The position numbers were made by a program, and so were the translations under genes. A DNA stretch of 64,000 bases from DAOSCP01 sp035379625 (GTDB taxonomy: Bacteria; Bacteroidota; Ignavibacteria; Ignavibacteriales; DAOSCP01), in NCBI GenBank assembly GCA_035379625.1, contig DAOSVM010000011.1:6789-70788 (forward strand), read 5' to 3'. Below, one piece after another: positions 61,865 through 64,000 of this stretch. The notes beneath the pieces were generated by a model. The model was not told the DNA's origin. It saw nothing but the letters and a program-made list of their open reading frames with translations, and searched no databases. How positions within the stretch are numbered: the stretch's first letter is position 1; the number at the start of each line of letters is the position of its first letter.

Positions 61865-63841
61865 ATGCCTTTAGATAAAAATATGCAAATCCTTTTGGTT
61901 GAAGATGCTGGCGTTATGCGTAAAATGGAAAGAAAAACGCTCTCATCTATTGGATTTGAAAACGTAATTGAAGCTGAAGATGGTAACCAGGCTATAGAAA
62001 TTCTTGAAAAAGGGCAGAAAGTTGATATTATCATCTCCGATTGGAATATGCCTAACAAAGACGGTTTCGAACTCCTACTGTGGGTAAGAGCTAACGATAA
62101 ATACAAATCTATTCCTTTCATTATGGCTACTGGTCGTGGTGAAAAAAAGGAAGTGGCTAAAGCAACTGAAGCAGGTGTTAGCGCTTTTATCACCAAACCT
62201 TTCAATGCCGAAGAATTAAAAGATAAAATGGAAGAAGCTTTCGGATTAAAAACTGAAGAAAAGAAACCTAAATCCGAAAGAAATGTCGCTCAAATTTTAC
62301 CAAACGGTAAACTATTACTAAGAATTGCTCACATTCAAATTACTGATCACCTTGCACTTGGTGTTCTCAAACATATGATTAAATCCGGTGAAGTTGTTCC
62401 TAAACATTTCGAGCTTGAAACTGTTATGTTTCCAACTTGGAACGCTGTGGCTAAAGCCCTTGAAGATGGTACCGTCTCCGGCGCTTTTATCCTTGCTCCT
62501 CTTGCTATGGATTTATATAACTACGGTGTAGATTTAAGACTTGTTCTTTTCGCTCACAGAAACGGCAGTATTTTCGTCAGAAATAAAAAAGGTGAATATA
62601 AAGAACCTTATCCTGATTTCTTCCGCGGCAAAGTTCATTATATTCCGCATCAAATGTCTGTACATAATATGCTTTCGCACGCATTTTTCACTGGAATTGG
62701 ATTAAAACCAGGTGTAGTTGGTCAACCTAACGTAGATATTGCTTTTGAAGTTTGTACTCCTGTTAAAATGCCTGAGTTCCTTGAAGGAAATGATAATGCT
62801 TCAAGTTACATCGTGGCTGAACCAATCGGAACAAAAGGTATCGCTTCCGGTATTGCTGAATTACAATTTTTATCTATGGAATTATGGGAAAACCATCCTT
62901 GCTGCGTTGTTACAGTTGATAACGAATGCATACAAAAACATAACAACGCAATTTTCGAATTTACAAAATTGTTAGTACAAGCTGGTAAACTAATTGAACA
63001 AAAGCCCGGACTTGCTGCCGAAATTGGTGTTAACTTCCTTGATCCTGAAAAAACTCTCGGTCTTAAAGTGCCTTTATTGAAAAATGTTTTAACCGAACCA
63101 CTCGGTATTAAAACTAACAATCTTTATCCTTCTGTTGCTGATTTGGATAAAATACAACACTACCTCCACGATAAAATGGGAATTGGTGCTATTATAGATC
63201 TCGATAAATTTGTTGATATGCGTTTTGCTAACGCTGCTATTACAGATGCTCAAAGCATTATGAAACCTTCTATCCAACATTTTGATGATGGTACTCCTAT
63301 TAACATCCTTACCAGAAAAGGCGAAGATAAGGAACTCTCCGCTGCTAAAGCTCTACTCAACAGAGAAGGTAAATACCTCATCTTCGAACTTGAAGGCCAA
63401 AAATTCGGTGTCGATATCCTTAAAATTATCGAAATCAGCAAAATGCAAACTATTCGCTCAATCCAGCAAGCTCCTGATTATCTGGCCGGTATTATCGATT
63501 TCCGCGGCCATATCATTCCTATTGTCGATATGCGCATAAAATTAGGGCTGCCTAAAGAAGAGTACAACCATAAAAATTACATTATCGTTCTCGAAATCGA
63601 AAGCAACTCCGGTGCTTATAAAGTCGGTATTATCGTCGATAGCGTAACAGAAATTACAATGGTTAAAGCTGAACAAATAGCAGAAGCTCCTACTTTCCTT
63701 CTCGGTGAAAAAACTTCCGAATACATTCTTGGCCTTGCTAAATTCGATGAAGAAGTAAGAATTCTCATTAACATCGATAAAATCTTAAATACCGACGAAG
63801 TCGTTAATATGCAAAATATTTTCCAAACAGCAAATACATAA
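61865..63841 (+). CDS. REC + NMT1/SsuA-like binding domain + CheW fusion protein
   Basis: A 658-residue protein of three domains. Receiver domain about 7-127: acidic pair E13-D14, phosphoacceptor D59 in IIISDWNMPN, T89 in MATGRGEK and K111 in FITKPFN. Middle domain about 148-470: a substrate-binding-protein fold of the NMT1/THI5/SsuA (nitrate/taurine-type) kind, with AHIQITDHLALGVLKHMI, MFPTWNAVAKALEDGTVSG and VAEPIGTKGIASGIAE. CheW domain about 505-650, with FELEGQKFGVDILKIIEIS, GIIDFRGHIIPIVDMRIKLG and the IIVDSVTEI segment. There is no signal peptide, so ligand sensing would be cytoplasmic. TAGGAGG precedes the ATG. Codons ending in C are visibly more common than in its neighbours. A terminator and repeat copy E follow. 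Confidence 0.85.
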   Translation: MPLDKNMQILLVEDAGVMRKMERKTLSSIGFENVIEAEDGNQAIEILEKGQKVDIIISDWNMPNKDGFELLLWVRANDKYKSIPFIMATGRGEKKEVAKATEAGVSAFITKPFNAEELKDKMEEAFGLKTEEKKPKSERNVAQILPNGKLLLRIAHIQITDHLALGVLKHMIKSGEVVPKHFELETVMFPTWNAVAKALEDGTVSGAFILAPLAMDLYNYGVDLRLVLFAHRNGSIFVRNKKGEYKEPYPDFFRGKVHYIPHQMSVHNMLSHAFFTGIGLKPGVVGQPNVDIAFEVCTPVKMPEFLEGNDNASSYIVAEPIGTKGIASGIAELQFLSMELWENHPCCVVTVDNECIQKHNNAIFEFTKLLVQAGKLIEQKPGLAAEIGVNFLDPEKTLGLKVPLLKNVLTEPLGIKTNNLYPSVADLDKIQHYLHDKMGIGAIIDLDKFVDMRFANAAITDAQSIMKPSIQHFDDGTPINILTRKGEDKELSAAKALLNREGKYLIFELEGQKFGVDILKIIEISKMQTIRSIQQAPDYLAGIIDFRGHIIPIVDMRIKLGLPKEEYNHKNYIIVLEIESNSGAYKVGIIVDSVTEITMVKAEQIAEAPTFLLGEKTSEYILGLAKFDEEVRILINIDKILNTDEVVNMQNIFQTANT

Positions 63842-63862
63842 TATAAAATTACTTAATTTATT

Positions 63863-63887
63863 GCCGCTCGAAAGAGTGGCTTTTTTT
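63863..63887 (+). terminator. Terminator after the REC/binding/CheW gene
   Basis: GCCGCTC and GAGTGGC pair (7 bp, one wobble) around the tetraloop GAAA, followed by seven T. Strong by eye and placed 21 bases past the stop. Confidence 0.85.
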
Positions 63888-63907
63888 ATTTTAAAACTCT
63901 TTCTCTT

Positions 63908-64000
63908 AGCTCAGACAGTGTAAGCTTAAGCCCACGTGCGGCTGCGCCGCACGTGGGCAGCGGGCCCGAAGGCCCGCTAAACTATCTTTTTATTATCACC
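63908..64000 (+). repeat. Hairpin-rich inverted-repeat element, copy E (left end only)
   Basis: The left part of a further copy, cut by the window end. AGCTCAGACAGTGTAAGC starts it, then a perfect 12-bp hairpin (63931-63942 with 63946-63957) and a perfect 7-bp hairpin (63960-63966 with 63971-63977, loop CGAA). After that the sequence (TAAACTATC) departs from the AAAATTTTGCCACC seen in copies A, B and D, so the interior of this copy may differ, as in copy C. Confidence 0.8.

Overview
The window is strongly AT-rich. Its gene content points to a free-living, diderm, rod-forming bacterium of the Bacteroidota/Ignavibacteriota/Kapaibacteriota side of the FCB group. The evidence is a secreted protein ending in a type IX secretion (T9SS) sorting domain with the NYPNPFNP motif, TonB-dependent and porin-type outer membrane proteins, an LptF/G permease, and a complete mreBCD-mrdA-rodA rod-shape operon. 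The exact phylum is an inference; no rRNA is present.

Layout. 1-3.3 kb: 3' end of feoB with a tiny Cys-rich partner gene, repeat copy A, and proS (minus). 3.4-3.6 kb: tRNA-Leu(UAA) and tRNA-Val(GAC). 3.7-6.1 kb: two ABC-2 permeases without an ATPase. 6.1-9.9 kb: two GAF-containing chemoreceptors sharing a nearly identical 548-bp signalling segment. 10.2-15.8 kb: a phosphate operon of outer-membrane porin, pstS, pstC, pstA, pstB and phoU, with an attenuator-like hairpin after pstS. 15.8-18.5 kb (minus): outer-membrane protein, HD hydrolase, small membrane protein, htpX. 18.6-21.1 kb: peptide transporter, repeat copy B, tRNA-Ala(UGC). 21.2-24.3 kb (minus): a large T9SS-exported nuclease. 24.4-27.8 kb: small Cys protein, lipoprotein and TonB-dependent receptor, probably metal uptake. 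27.8-36.8 kb (plus): FAD oxidoreductase, TauE/SafE permease, PlsC, SpoIIE-type phosphatase, an M16 peptidase pair, folP, cdaA and a glycosyltransferase. 36.8-41.1 kb (minus): COG0523 GTPase, glycosyltransferase, membrane coiled-coil protein, acyl-ACP thioesterase. 41.1-45.3 kb (plus): C45-type Ntn hydrolase, DUF155 protein, Mrp, NifU-C, tpiA. Then repeat copy C; 46-48.5 kb: small secreted protein, lipoprotein protease, Bax-inhibitor-1, DUF805 and a small membrane protein. 48.5-56.7 kb (minus): rodA, mrdA, mreD, mreC, mreB, pyrG and alkaline phosphatase. Then repeat copy D; 57.2-61.8 kb (plus): M24 peptidase, LptF/G permease and an NfnAB-like pair; 61.9-63.8 kb: a REC/solute-binding-protein/CheW fusion; and the start of repeat copy E.

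Two things stand out. (1) A family of hairpin-rich intergenic elements (five copies, A-E) with terminal inverted repeats AGCTCAGACRGTGTAAGC, strongly paired end hairpins whose stem bases differ between copies while pairing is kept, and an interior built from tandem 72/81-bp hairpin units, several led by GTAG directly before a palindrome as in REP elements. No transposase lies in the window, so it may be a non-autonomous, REP/MITE-like element or a structured RNA. (2) A chemotaxis-type protein that joins a receiver domain, an apparently cytoplasmic NMT1/SsuA-like ligand-binding domain and CheW in one chain. The near-identical signalling halves of the two neighbouring chemoreceptors (gene conversion or recent duplication) are a third point.

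Phosphorus scavenging is a recurrent theme: phosphate porin plus Pst system, an alkaline phosphatase and a secreted nuclease could together release and import phosphate, though co-regulation is not shown by the sequence.
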